Shown here in pieces: positions 1-9,220 of a DNA stretch of 64,000 nt. The notes beneath the pieces are model-generated. The model saw only the letters and a list, made by a program, of their open reading frames with translations. It was not told the DNA's origin and searched no databases. The position numbers and the translations under genes were made by a program. Every line of letters begins with the position of its first letter. Position 1 is the stretch's first letter. Origin of the DNA: Promethearchaeia archaeon. GTDB taxonomy: Archaea; Asgardarchaeota; Lokiarchaeia; Sigyniarchaeales; SOKP01. The DNA lies in assembly GCA_029856145.1 (NCBI GenBank), contig JAHQWK010000004.1, positions 180,641 to 244,640 on the forward strand. The letters are read 5' to 3'.

Positions 1-128
1 TTATCAAGTTCATAATTTCCAACAAATCGGGAAGAAATCGATGAAACTAGTTTCTCAAACCTTAGTTTTCTTGTAATTGATATATCTTCTTTCACTTGTG
101 TAGTTTTATCTCTCAAATTAGACACCAT
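1..128 (-). CDS. Sensor protein N-terminus (GAF-type, partial)
   Basis: An ATG at 128 behind a GAGGAG ribosome-binding site opens a frame that runs off the left edge of the window. The 42 visible residues include KLRFEKLVSSISSRF, which resembles the lead-in to GAF domains of sensor histidine kinases; no catalytic part is visible. It lies 55 nt downstream of the GTPase gene on the same strand and may be the third gene of an operon with the longin-like and Rag-like genes. The GAF/sensor reading is inference from a short piece. Confidence 0.5.
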   Translation of the reverse strand, partial: MVSNLRDKTTQVKEDISITRKLRFEKLVSSISSRFVGNYELD

Positions 129-183
129 TTTATCTCCTCAATCTTCAACCCAAATTTGATGAAATGATTAATTTTTATTTAAC

Positions 184-1065
184 TTAATCTTCTTTCTCCT
201 TAAGATAGAGAAAAATATTAAAAAATTCAATCTCTTTATTGAAATGTGAATTTTCCATATTAATACAATCTCTTTCTAATCCAATTTTAAAATAATATGC
301 TCTATTAGTTAATTTAAAGAAGTCGTATTCATCAAAACTTTCTACAACACCTAATTTCTCTAACTCTTCTATATAGAGTTTGGCCTTTTTAGAATTGATT
401 TTAAATTTTTGAGATACATCATCGATACTATACTTTACATTAATATCGGATTTTAATATCATAGATAATTGGTTTTTCAGCTTTTGAAATTCTTCACTCT
501 TGATTGGAATTTTATTTCTTTTAATAATTAAATTTAAAATTTCTGAAATTATACAAAAGGTATTATAAAAGTTGTCTTTTGTAATAGATGTTTGATATAT
601 CTCAAAATCCTTACCTTGTGGATGTTGAATTGTAATGAACTCTTGGATAGTCTTTAATTTACTACATACATAGGCATTACTCCTAAGATCTATTTTATGT
701 AAAAAAGCAATAATATTACATGAATGAAGGTGAAGATCTTTTTTCACTTTATATATATTGATTAAAAATTTAATTATAGATTCTAATGAATTTCCAATGT
801 CAAAAACACAAATTATGATATTACTTTCACTAAATACATCTTTCCCTTTATCTGAAAACCAAGTTTCATTTTCTTGTCCTGCTAAATCAAAGACTCCTAA
901 ATCAGTATTAGATGTTGTATAAATTCTAGAGCTAATCCCTCTTGATGGTTGCAAAGGTTCTTCTAAAAGTGAAATTGGGCTCACTTGATCGAAATAGACT
1001 TTCTGGAGTGTTGTTTTTCCTACTCCAGATGGACCAACAAGAACAATTTTTTTTCTACTTATCAA
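184..1065 (-). CDS. Rag/Gtr-like small GTPase with C-terminal winged-helix-like region
   Basis: 293 aa. The P-loop GPSGVGKTT is near residues 11-19, the switch region has PLQPSRGI, and G3 is DLAGQE; HKIDL is the G4 motif. The long PL-x-PSRGI segment is typical of Rag/Gtr-type GTPases abundant in Asgard archaea rather than Rab proteins. Residues about 190-265 (SIDDVSQKFKINSKKAKLYIEELEKLG) look like a winged helix instead of the roadblock tail usual in Gtr1. The gene follows the longin-like gene at 1101-1784 by 35 nt on the same strand, so the two probably form an operon and may act together as switch and partner. Substrate pathway is unknown. Confidence 0.85.
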   Translation of the reverse strand: MISRKKIVLVGPSGVGKTTLQKVYFDQVSPISLLEEPLQPSRGISSRIYTTSNTDLGVFDLAGQENETWFSDKGKDVFSESNIIICVFDIGNSLESIIKFLINIYKVKKDLHLHSCNIIAFLHKIDLRSNAYVCSKLKTIQEFITIQHPQGKDFEIYQTSITKDNFYNTFCIISEILNLIIKRNKIPIKSEEFQKLKNQLSMILKSDINVKYSIDDVSQKFKINSKKAKLYIEELEKLGVVESFDEYDFFKLTNRAYYFKIGLERDCINMENSHFNKEIEFFNIFLYLKEKED

Positions 1066-1100
1066 AGGTATTAACCGATTTTTAAATAAATTTGTATTAT

Positions 1101-1784
1101 TTATTGCATGGAATTTTTTAGATATTTTTCTAGAGATATAATTATATCTTTACATGATTCTAACATCATTTCTATAAAATTTATTAAATTCTCATTTGAT
1201 AGACTTTTATTTTCCTTTTTATCTTCTAAAATTAAATCACAAAATCCTTGAATTGTATTAATACCACTACGAATTTGTAGATTAAATCTTTCTAATGGAA
1301 GAATTTCATTTTTTTTTATATAGATATAGCTTAATTCTTTAAAAAAACTCTCAAATACATTTTTATCATCTGATAATATTTTATCTTCACCAATTTTACG
1401 AAACATCATTTCAATTTTTCTAAAATGTATTATAGGAATTAAAGGATATTCGATATCACGAAGTAAAATGATAGAATATAATTGCTTTCCACCTCGAGCA
1501 TTATTATCTTCGACTTCGATTTTATAGATTTGAGAATAGAAATAATTAAAATCTAAAATTACAAATTGATTTTTTGTATTTAAAGCATCTCTTAGAAGAT
1601 TTCTAATAAAATGTTTCTGTCTTTCAATATTGACTGACGTGTATATAGCTCTTGGTCCTAGGGTATGATCATATTTACCAATAATTATTATGAAAGGATT
1701 TTTTTCTAAAATTGATTGAAAATTCTTATAAGTATCCGAAATTTCATTTTCTATGGATTCTTTTGTTAAATTTTTTTCTATCAT
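1101..1784 (-). CDS. Longin/roadblock-like protein, partner of the Rag-like GTPase
   Basis: 227 aa, no catalytic motif recognised. The first half opens with a beta hairpin-like run (PFIIIIGKYDHTLGPRAIYT), followed by alternating strands and helices ending near IPIIHFRKIEMMFRKIG. That is the order expected of a longin or roadblock fold, which in eukaryotes and Asgards often pairs with small GTPases. The C-terminal 90 residues are helical. It sits immediately upstream of the Rag-like GTPase gene, which supports a GTPase-regulator pairing. The fold assignment is inference from pattern only. Confidence 0.55.
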   Translation of the reverse strand: MIEKNLTKESIENEISDTYKNFQSILEKNPFIIIIGKYDHTLGPRAIYTSVNIERQKHFIRNLLRDALNTKNQFVILDFNYFYSQIYKIEVEDNNARGGKQLYSIILLRDIEYPLIPIIHFRKIEMMFRKIGEDKILSDDKNVFESFFKELSYIYIKKNEILPLERFNLQIRSGINTIQGFCDLILEDKKENKSLSNENLINFIEMMLESCKDIIISLEKYLKNSMQ

Positions 1785-2018
1785 AAAATTTCCTCATTTC
1801 TGAATAAATATTTCTTATCTATATCATTTTCAGAATAATACAATAGAGATTTTTGAATTAAAATTTTAAATTAATATACACTAAAATAGATACTAATTTG
1901 GTATAATAGTAACAAATTTTATTTATTAATTTATTTATTTTACTAAATAATTATTATTCAGTACAAAAAAATGATAATTTAGTAAAAATTTATAAAACAA
2001 TAAAATTATTAGTAAAAT

Positions 2019-3518
2019 ATGTCAGAATCTGCAAAAACAATCATAAAATATTTCTGTGATCGATTTCTTGACTTAGATTATTATCCAACTAATTTAAAAA
2101 CCATATTAGATTTGGAATTAGATAAATTACGAAGTATAAAAGATGATGAAATAGAGAAATTTAAAAAAATCGATATCGTGAGTCTACGCGACCTTACTAA
2201 ACTAGAGGATTATGGATTTGAAAATTTGATTGAAAAACTGCATATTGAAAAATCAACTATAAAAAATGCTCTTATCGCATCAACTCTTATATCTAACGCT
2301 TGGAATAAAAGGAATTTATATCTGAAAAAACAAAAATTGAAGGTTGTAGTGGCTGGTCTTGATTTCGCGGGTAAAACATCTCTCATAAATAGATTGATTA
2401 ATGATTATAATTATAATGATATGGCTAATCTAGAACCCACAATAGGAGCAAATGTAGAGGAATATCAATCTGATAAATTAGATTTAATTCTCTGGGACCT
2501 TGGAGGACAGAAAGATCATGTAGACGAATATCTTGCTTCTCCAGAAAGTTTTTTTATAAACGTAGATATCATGATATTTGTAATTGATTCACAAGATGAT
2601 GTTAGATATTTAGAAGCTGTAAACTTTTTGAATGATATAATTGATATTCTCAAATTCTTGAAAGAGAATCCTTTTATTGTAGTTTTATTGAATAAAGCAG
2701 ATTTAGATATCAGAAAAGATCCTGATTTTCAAATTAAGCTTGAATATCTAGCAGATAAAATTTCAGAGATTTTTAAAAAATCTGAAAATCCTTGGAATTT
2801 TGAGATCATTCCCACAAGTATTTATAATTATTATTCTAATCAACCAGAAATAGTTAAAAGTATTAAAAATATCTTTTCAAAAGGAAAAGAGGAGACAGAT
2901 AAAGAGATTGTGATACCTGACATTGAAGAAAAATTTCAGAAAATTTTAGATCTTAATCTGAAATTGATGGATAAATTCGTATCTGAGCTTGCGGAAATTA
3001 AACGAGCTTTACTACGATTAAATCCATCAGATATAACTCAATCTCTTTTTTCAGTTCCTTTCAAAAAAGTACAACCAGATTATATATCTCCAGACTTAAA
3101 ATCAAATGGAAAAAGTAAAAAAAAGAAGAAGAAAGCTAAAATTGATGAATTTCAAAAAAAGAAAAAAACTAAAAAAGGTTCAGGACCTCCAAAACCACTG
3201 CCAACACACCCTTCTTTAAAAATAGAAGAAGAAAAAATAGTTAAAAACGAAAAACTCACAACTAAGAAATTAGAAAAAGTTAAATCTTCTTTAAAATCAA
3301 AATCTCAATTATCTAAGATGTCATCTAGTCCACCAACAGCTCCACTAACAACACCTAAACAGGATGAAATCAACTTAAATTCGCTTAAACCTCCACCTCC
3401 CCCTCCAAGAATTTCAACAAGTGGCAATATTAGATCAACCTCACCTAGAGGTGAAGTCCTTTCAGAATTAAAAGAAATGTTCTTGAAGCGAGGCTTAGTC
3501 AATCGTTATGACTTCTAA
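2019..3518 (+). CDS. Arf/Arl-like GTPase with helical N-terminus and proline-rich, WH2-like C-terminus
   Basis: 499 aa. Residues 1-100 are helical. The GTPase spans about 105-285: P-loop AGLDFAGKTS, threonine switch in EPTIGANVEEY, G3 WDLGGQ and G4 LNKADLD, as in Arf/Arl/Sar proteins. A predicted helix follows (about 305-345), then a lysine-rich, proline-rich low-complexity tail with a run of six prolines. The final segment LSELKEMFLKRGL resembles a WH2 actin-binding helix. GTPase plus poly-proline plus WH2-like motif suggests a link to the Asgard actin/profilin system, but the WH2 call is weak. It is transcribed divergently from the 1784-184 operon. Confidence 0.8.
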   Translation: MSESAKTIIKYFCDRFLDLDYYPTNLKTILDLELDKLRSIKDDEIEKFKKIDIVSLRDLTKLEDYGFENLIEKLHIEKSTIKNALIASTLISNAWNKRNLYLKKQKLKVVVAGLDFAGKTSLINRLINDYNYNDMANLEPTIGANVEEYQSDKLDLILWDLGGQKDHVDEYLASPESFFINVDIMIFVIDSQDDVRYLEAVNFLNDIIDILKFLKENPFIVVLLNKADLDIRKDPDFQIKLEYLADKISEIFKKSENPWNFEIIPTSIYNYYSNQPEIVKSIKNIFSKGKEETDKEIVIPDIEEKFQKILDLNLKLMDKFVSELAEIKRALLRLNPSDITQSLFSVPFKKVQPDYISPDLKSNGKSKKKKKKAKIDEFQKKKKTKKGSGPPKPLPTHPSLKIEEEKIVKNEKLTTKKLEKVKSSLKSKSQLSKMSSSPPTAPLTTPKQDEINLNSLKPPPPPPRISTSGNIRSTSPRGEVLSELKEMFLKRGLVNRYDF

Positions 3519-3723
3519 TTAAGTTTATTGATTAAAATAGCTGTATAAGATTTATGTCTTATCTTAATACTAACAATGAAATTTCTCACAATCAGAGATA
3601 TGATATTTATAATTCTTTAGAATTATTTGATCAATTTTAAATATTTATTAGTGTAAAATTCAACTAAAGAATAGAATAAAAAAATGAATTATTGGATAAT
3701 TTTCTAATCAAAGGTGAAAGTTC

Positions 3724-4587
3724 ATGTCGAATAGTGACAAAAAAACAAAGGAAATGGAACAATATGAGCAAGAGACTGGAAAACAAGCAATTTGGCAGGG
3801 AAAAACCACTAAGGGATTCCTAAGATGGAAAAAAGGTGAAAAAAATTATTATGCTGATAAAAAAAGAATTTCCGTTTATGTATCAAGTGAAACTGAAAGG
3901 AATTGGAAGGAATATATTAACACACATAAAATTACTTCATTTTCTAAACTAATTAGAGAAAGCGTTAATTATTATATTAAAGAAAGATCTAAATTTGGTG
4001 GAAATTTATTTCCGGATTTAGAAACTAGTACTAAATCTAAAATGACTCACACTTTGAAAGAAAAGCTAACAACGATAAAAGGATTTTCGCAATTATTACT
4101 TGAAAAATATAGTGGGAATTTAAATGATGAAATAAAAACGATTATTAATAATGTCTTGAAGGAAACTAAACAATTGGAAAATAAATTCATAGTTCAATTA
4201 GAAGAAAAAGAATTTAAACCTTCACAATATGATATTTTACTCATTGAAGATAATTTGTCTACTATAGATTTATTGAAAAATTATTTTGAAAGCAAGGGGT
4301 ATTCTTTTAAAGGAGTATTAACAGGTTTGGAAGGAATTGAAGAACTATCCTCGTCTACTCCAAAATTAATATTGCTGGATATAATTTTACCAGATGTTAG
4401 TGGATATGATATTTGTAAGGACATAAAATCTAATATGAATTTAAAAGAAATACCTGTATTTTACTTAACTGCTTTACCCGGTATTAACGTAGAGAATAAA
4501 ATAGAAGAAACAATGGCAGATGGTTTTATTTTAAAACCTTTTGATTTACTAGATTTAGAATTTTTATTTGATTATCTCCAAACTTAG
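3724..4587 (+). CDS. Signalling protein: ribbon-helix-helix, HisKA-like and receiver domains without kinase domain
   Basis: 287 aa, ATG 6 nt after GGTGA. Residues 12-40 hold a small module (ETGKQAIWQGKTTKGF) also found twice in the protein at 59817-60887. Residues about 45-90 (ISVYVSSETERNWKEY, then FSKLIRESVNYYI) look like a ribbon-helix-helix DNA-binding fold. Residues about 108-160 resemble a HisKA dimerisation helix with its H-box (MTHTLKEKLTTIKGFSQLL) but no HATPase domain follows. The C-terminal receiver has the acidic pair IED, the phospho-acceptor LLDIILPD and KP near the end. It is probably a phosphorelay output protein. Domain calls are by motif. Confidence 0.75.
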   Translation: MSNSDKKTKEMEQYEQETGKQAIWQGKTTKGFLRWKKGEKNYYADKKRISVYVSSETERNWKEYINTHKITSFSKLIRESVNYYIKERSKFGGNLFPDLETSTKSKMTHTLKEKLTTIKGFSQLLLEKYSGNLNDEIKTIINNVLKETKQLENKFIVQLEEKEFKPSQYDILLIEDNLSTIDLLKNYFESKGYSFKGVLTGLEGIEELSSSTPKLILLDIILPDVSGYDICKDIKSNMNLKEIPVFYLTALPGINVENKIEETMADGFILKPFDLLDLEFLFDYLQT

Positions 4588-4637
4588 CACAAATAGCATT
4601 TAAGTCAATTAATTACTTGTTTTAAACATAGTTGTCA

Positions 4638-4754
4638 TTACTTATAATTGGAAGTGAAATTTAAATCTAATTCTCCAACCACATTTGAGATATTATTTAT
4701 TATATATTGATATCTCATTTCGGAATCATGTAATACATTTTCAATTTCAGTCAA
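4638..4754 (-). pseudogene. PAS-domain fragment of a sensor kinase
   Basis: A 38-residue reading frame, at best with a TTG start, contains SEMRYQYIINNISNVVGELD, which matches the N-terminal helix and first strand of PAS domains in archaeal histidine kinases. No remaining PAS or kinase sequence is found on either side, so it is read as a remnant. It lies between two signalling genes and adds to the gene debris in the first 9 kb. Confidence 0.4.
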
Positions 4755-5123
4755 TTTTTATACAACCCTTTTAATTTTTAAGAAGATTAGTAAATTAAGA
4801 ATTAAATCGTCTTTTTTTTAGTAATTTACGTTATTTTTAATCCTAATCTTTTACCCAATTTTGAAGTAAGTTAACTTTTTATTTAATAAATTCGATGATA
4901 ATGTTGAAACTAGATCATAGGCATATTTTTTTGCACTACTAAACTTGATTTAGGTAACCTTAAAAATAAAAAATTTTATCTCTAGTGTAAATATTAAAAA
5001 ATTTTGCATCTGATTCAACTTGATAATAATCACTATAATTTCGAGAATTTCAAAGTGTAATCGATCATACTTTATTATGTAAAGTGTTACGCAATTATTA
5101 AAAGAAAAGAGTATGAATTTAAC
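4755..5123. other. Intergenic region, no gene seen
   Basis: Very AT-rich stretch between the receiver gene and the Rag-like GTPase gene. Apart from the PAS remnant to its left I see no coding sequence, RNA gene or clear repeat. The promoter of the GTPase gene must lie here, but no single TATA element stands out. Confidence 0.5.
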
Positions 5124-6074
5124 ATGCCGGAAAAAATAACTTTGATAGGAAGAGCGGGGGTTGGAAAAACAAGTATACTTAGAGTATTATTCGAAGGAGA
5201 ATATTCTAAAGATCTTATGATTAATCCGCTTGAACCTACACGTGGTATAATACCTAAGATTTATTCATGGATGGACATAGAATTAAGTATTTTTGACACT
5301 TCCGGACAAGAATTACCATTTCTGTTAGAGGATGAGAATGAACAGATGATCGCCTTTGATAAGGTTGCTATTGTTATCTACATCTTTGATTATCCAAATT
5401 GGATAAATCAATCTCAAGATATTGTTAATGAAATAAACATGGTATTCAAAATATTAAAACTTAAAAATATTGAAAATAATCTTGTATTAATCTTTCATAA
5501 GATTGATTTAATAAAACAAAAAGCTAGTGTTAATTACCAGTTAATGAAAAGTGGAATTAAAGAACGATTAAATCTCCCAAAAAATATACCTCTTTACCTT
5601 ACAAGTATATCTCCAGAATTAGATTTCACATCATATAATGCTTTTTCTGAGATATTGAGTAGTTTATCACAAGATTCCAATAATTTAAAGTTAATTGTTG
5701 ATGAAAAGATCAGGTTTCTCTCAGAATCGATCTGTTTTATTACTAATAAAGAGAATTTTATAATAGTTCAATCAATTACACAAGATTTCAATACAGATTT
5801 AATTTATAAATTATATATTTTGGTTTCCTATTATGTAAAATCTATTTCTACAAATAGTGATTTTGAAAATGTTATTCATTCAATTGATTCAACGACCCTT
5901 ACTTTAAGCTTAATTGTTAGTAATCTTGAAAATTTAAATCCAAATCTTAAAAACTTAGTTTTAATATCGGATACTAATAACAAAGATGATTTATTCAAGG
6001 TAAAGGAAAATATAAAGTTAGAGATTGAAAAATATTATGATTCTGCTGATAATAAAAATATCAAAAAGAAATAA
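5124..6074 (+). CDS. Rag/Gtr-like small GTPase with roadblock-like tail
   Basis: 316 aa. P-loop GRAGVGKTS at residues 8-16, switch PLEPTRGI, G3 DTSGQE and G4 HKIDL place it in the Rag/Gtr group. After the GTPase domain, residues about 190-305 form a separate alpha/beta region (FIIVQSITQDFNTDLIYKL, then LTLSLIVSNLENL) consistent with the C-terminal roadblock domain of RagA/Gtr1. That gives the canonical two-domain Rag architecture, unlike the winged-helix variant at 184-1065. It stands alone on the plus strand. Confidence 0.85.
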   Translation: MPEKITLIGRAGVGKTSILRVLFEGEYSKDLMINPLEPTRGIIPKIYSWMDIELSIFDTSGQELPFLLEDENEQMIAFDKVAIVIYIFDYPNWINQSQDIVNEINMVFKILKLKNIENNLVLIFHKIDLIKQKASVNYQLMKSGIKERLNLPKNIPLYLTSISPELDFTSYNAFSEILSSLSQDSNNLKLIVDEKIRFLSESICFITNKENFIIVQSITQDFNTDLIYKLYILVSYYVKSISTNSDFENVIHSIDSTTLTLSLIVSNLENLNPNLKNLVLISDTNNKDDLFKVKENIKLEIEKYYDSADNKNIKKK

Positions 6075-6173
6075 CAACTGAAAATCACTATATTTTCTTA
6101 GGTAATTTCTATTCTAATTCTGAAAATTGTTAAGGAATATTAAACATAATATATTTCTATTAAGATCCTTCAT

Positions 6174-6460
6174 TTAAGTGTAAATATGTGAAAAAGTCTC
6201 TACAGTTTTTACAATATCTGTAGCTAAATAATTTTACTTAAACACTGAAGCAAAGAAAGCACGATCTCTTGGGTTGAAATAATTATACCCAAACTTTTTC
6301 CATTCAATACTGACTTGTAAAGGGGCAAAAAGAGAAATCTGATCTTTCATTAAATTCATCAATAATAAGTTTCTCTCTTGCAGAGTATTATTAGATATAG
6401 TATTTAATAAAATACATTCACTAAAAAAATCCCAAGAATCCTTAAATTGAATACAGAATT
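6174..6460 (-). pseudogene. Displaced 3' end of the amidohydrolase gene
   Basis: This 287-bp stretch aligns without gaps to the last 287 bp of the amidohydrolase gene (8934-9220), at roughly 80% nucleotide identity by eye with many differences at third positions. The encoded tail ends in TVETFSHIYT, nearly identical to TVDTFSHIYT in the intact gene. An internal codon corresponding to CAG is TAA here, so the copy is dead. It forms the left bracket of a segment carrying the histidine kinase at 6571-8124. Confidence 0.85.
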
Positions 6461-6465
6461 TTTAT

Positions 6466-6560
6466 ATAGAAGGAAGGAGAAAAGGATTATTATTATATTG
6501 ATAATAAAAGAAATTCTGGCTCTGTATCAAGTGAAACTGAAAAGAATTGGTAGAAATTTA
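6466..6560 (+). pseudogene. Fragment related to the ribbon-helix-helix/receiver gene
   Basis: About 95 bp resembles 3826-3925 of the signalling gene upstream, sharing an uninterrupted GTATCAAGTGAAACTGAAA and the flanking pattern. In the matching frame the encoded VSSETEKNW is followed by a TAG stop. It is inserted between the displaced amidohydrolase tail and the histidine kinase, so the breakpoint region is a mosaic of at least two duplicated gene pieces. Confidence 0.6.
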
Positions 6561-6570
6561 TGAATTATTT

Positions 6571-8124
6571 TTATTGTCCCTTTATATCATCATCTATATT
6601 CTTTATAATTGGTAGTGAAAAATGGAATATACTTCCTTTATTTTTACCTTTTGATTCAACCCATATCTTCCCTCCATGTAAATCTATAATCTCTTTTGAG
6701 AAATATAGCCCTAATCCAATCCCATCAGAAATTATGTCCCAACCTTTTCCATATCTCTCAATCTTTCCAAACGGTCTAAATAATTGTTCTATTTCTTTTT
6801 TCTGTAAACCTATTCCATTATCTTTAATAGAGATTATTATAGATTTTTTATTGATTCGAGATTGAATAGTAATATTACCTTCTTTAGGTGTAAATTTAAT
6901 TGCATTCTGTAAGAGATTTATAAATACGCTATAAATTTTATTTTTATCAAAATCTATAAATAGTTTATCATGAATATCTATAATTAATGTGTGTTTTCTT
7001 AATTTAATCAATCCCTCCATCTCTGCTATACTCTCTTTAATTAAATCATGTAGATTTTCCCGATTTAAATTTAATTCTATTAACTGCCTATCTAACATTA
7101 TACATTCTATGAAATGATCTATAAGTAATTTCAGCTTATCTGCTCCTTTATCGATCTTCTTCAAAGATGATATTGTATCATTATCTAGATTTTTCCTAGT
7201 CTCTGTTAGTAAAAATTTAGAAAATCCCTTAATAGATATGAGAGGTGTTTTGAACTCATGTGAAAACCTTGTTAATAAATTTGATTTCATTTCTTCCATC
7301 TCTTTTCTTTCAGTAATATCTTGCACCCATAATCTTAGAGTCGCCAAAGATCCATCATCTTGATAATGAGGTAAGATTTTTCCTGATAACCAAATAATTC
7401 TCCCTTCTTTGTTAATTATTTTAAACTCTATATTTCTTTCATCAAATAATTTTTTAATATTATGAATATCTTCTGGATATACCGCTTTATAAAAAACTCC
7501 TTCATTTTTTAGTTCTTCTTGGGTATAACCAATAATCTCTAACAATCTAGGATTAATATAAATAACTCCTCCTTTTGTAGAATCAATCTCCAATAACCCC
7601 ATTGAAGATGTTTCGATTAAATTCCGATATTTTTTTTCCGATTCTTTTAATTTTTGCTCGGCTTTCTTATGTTCGGTAATGTCTCTTAAGAATCCTTTAT
7701 ATCCGATTTTTTCTCCCTTAATATTGTATCTTAAATAATCAGAGGAATCAACAAATAATTTTTTCCCATTCTTTGTGATAATTTCATATTCACCTGAATT
7801 AAATCCTTTTCCTGCTTTATATAGGTTGTTAAACCCACTTAATACTTTCTTTCTAGTTTCTTCATCGTATAATTGACTATATTTCATATTCATTAAGTCT
7901 TCATTTGTATAACCAGTACACTCTCGTATTACGTTATTGCAATAAGTAAAATTACCTTTAAGATCAAGTTCAAAATAACCATCCTTAAGAATTTCTATTA
8001 TATTCTTATATTTTTCTTCTAATTTTTTAATGGATTCTTCTAATTCTTTTATTTGTATAAGTAAATAATTGCTATCCCTTTCATATTCGTTCTTATTTTT
8101 TTCTAAATCTTGTTTAAAATGAAT
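6571..8124 (-). CDS. PAS-PAS sensor histidine kinase, apparent ATT start
   Basis: Open for 517 codons from an ATT at 8124; the first ATG is at 7893, inside the first PAS domain. Order: coiled-coil helix (about 1-40), PAS 1 (about 43-160), PAS 2 (about 165-290), HisKA with RFSHEFKTPL, and HATPase with N-box NLLQNAIKF, DNGIGL and GLGLYFSK. No membrane segment, so a cytosolic kinase. GAGGTAA precedes the ATT with the same 6-nt spacing seen at the ATG of 3724. A stop (TAA) overlaps that site, so the frame cannot start further up. The gene lies between two copies of the amidohydrolase tail, suggesting it arrived as cargo. Confidence 0.8.
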   Translation of the reverse strand: MHFKQDLEKNKNEYERDSNYLLIQIKELEESIKKLEEKYKNIIEILKDGYFELDLKGNFTYCNNVIRECTGYTNEDLMNMKYSQLYDEETRKKVLSGFNNLYKAGKGFNSGEYEIITKNGKKLFVDSSDYLRYNIKGEKIGYKGFLRDITEHKKAEQKLKESEKKYRNLIETSSMGLLEIDSTKGGVIYINPRLLEIIGYTQEELKNEGVFYKAVYPEDIHNIKKLFDERNIEFKIINKEGRIIWLSGKILPHYQDDGSLATLRLWVQDITERKEMEEMKSNLLTRFSHEFKTPLISIKGFSKFLLTETRKNLDNDTISSLKKIDKGADKLKLLIDHFIECIMLDRQLIELNLNRENLHDLIKESIAEMEGLIKLRKHTLIIDIHDKLFIDFDKNKIYSVFINLLQNAIKFTPKEGNITIQSRINKKSIIISIKDNGIGLQKKEIEQLFRPFGKIERYGKGWDIISDGIGLGLYFSKEIIDLHGGKIWVESKGKNKGSIFHFSLPIIKNIDDDIKGQ

Positions 8125-8933
8125 TTTTTTTTACCTCTTTAGATTCTAATTAAATAGGATTCATATGAATTTTTATAAAGAATCCAATTCATAACTAATA
8201 TATTTAGATTTCCATGTTTTGAAAATCCAAGATTTTTCTCAGTGAAATTTAAGTAAGGAACTTGTAAAACAATTAAAACCATTTTTAATTATTAGAGTAA
8301 TCATTTATCCTGCCTAACTCTATTTTTTTACTGCTTCAGCTAATTGTTATAAGCTACCCTATTTTGAGAACTTTTATTGTAATATCAAAACTTTGAGATA
8401 AATACGTTACCAGTTTCACTTATAAATATTTCCATTAAAGAGTAAAACAATGAGTAGAAGCTTTCTTTTCAACAAATTCAAATTATGGATAGTATAAAAA
8501 ACCACGATTTTTTAATTTTGCTTGTCATTGACAAAAAAGTCAATCGAGGAAAAAGATATTATAATTTAAAGACTAGTAAATCTATAACTCATTTATCCAG
8601 GGGTAAAATCTTATTAAAGATTTTTATAAATAGAAGGGATAATTCAGAAAATATATAACTATACCATTTAGTAAATAATCGTTTCACCTTTGAAGACTGC
8701 TTCTCCTTTAAACTCTTGGCTTCTATTTTATTTTTATGATTCCGCTTATTTATTTTCATATTACTGTCTTTCTGTTAATCTATTGATCTTTAAAGGCGTT
8801 AAGGAATACAAAATCCTTTTAAAAGTTCTTCTATAATACTAATTTTTGCCTATTGCTTGTAGAAAGCTCAATTAAAGGATTAGACTTAGAAATAATTCTG
8901 ATTTTTTATAGATTTACTGTGAGTATTTACAGA
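8125..8933. other. Long gene-poor stretch
   Basis: About 800 bp between the histidine kinase start and the amidohydrolase stop. Only one short plus-strand frame with an ATG is visible (8485-8658, 57 aa, rich in K, I and N) and it has no clear ribosome-binding site. I see no RNA gene. The segment is inside the bracket made by the duplicated amidohydrolase tails, so part of it may be imported non-coding DNA. Confidence 0.4.
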
Positions 8934-9220
8934 TTATGTATAAATATGTGAAAAAGTATCTACTGTTTTTAAAACATCTGTAGCTAAATAATTCTGCTTA
9001 AACACCGAAGCAAAAAAAGCGCGATCTTCAGGGTTGAAGTAATTATAACCAAATTTTTTCCATTCAATACTAGAATGTAAGGGAGCAAAAAGAGTTATTT
9101 GATCTTTCACCAGATTCATTAATAATAAATTTCTTTCTTGTTTGGTTTTATTTGTCAACGTAGTTAATAAGATATCCTCATTAAAAGTGTCCCAAGTATC
9201 TTTAAATTGTAAACAAAACC
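8934..9220 (-). repeat. Right copy of the duplicated amidohydrolase tail
   Basis: This is the functional 3' end of the amidohydrolase gene and is the partner of the decayed copy at 6174-6460 (same length, same orientation). The two direct copies enclose about 2.5 kb containing the histidine kinase gene. Confidence 0.85.

Noticed and set aside
3305..3502. Minus-strand frame rich in glycine and valine
   Set aside because: Antisense of the proline-rich GTPase tail; no ribosome-binding site and no independent protein character.
8485..8658. Plus-strand 57-aa frame
   Set aside because: No ribosome-binding site, skewed K/I/N composition and no neighbour; not enough to call a gene.
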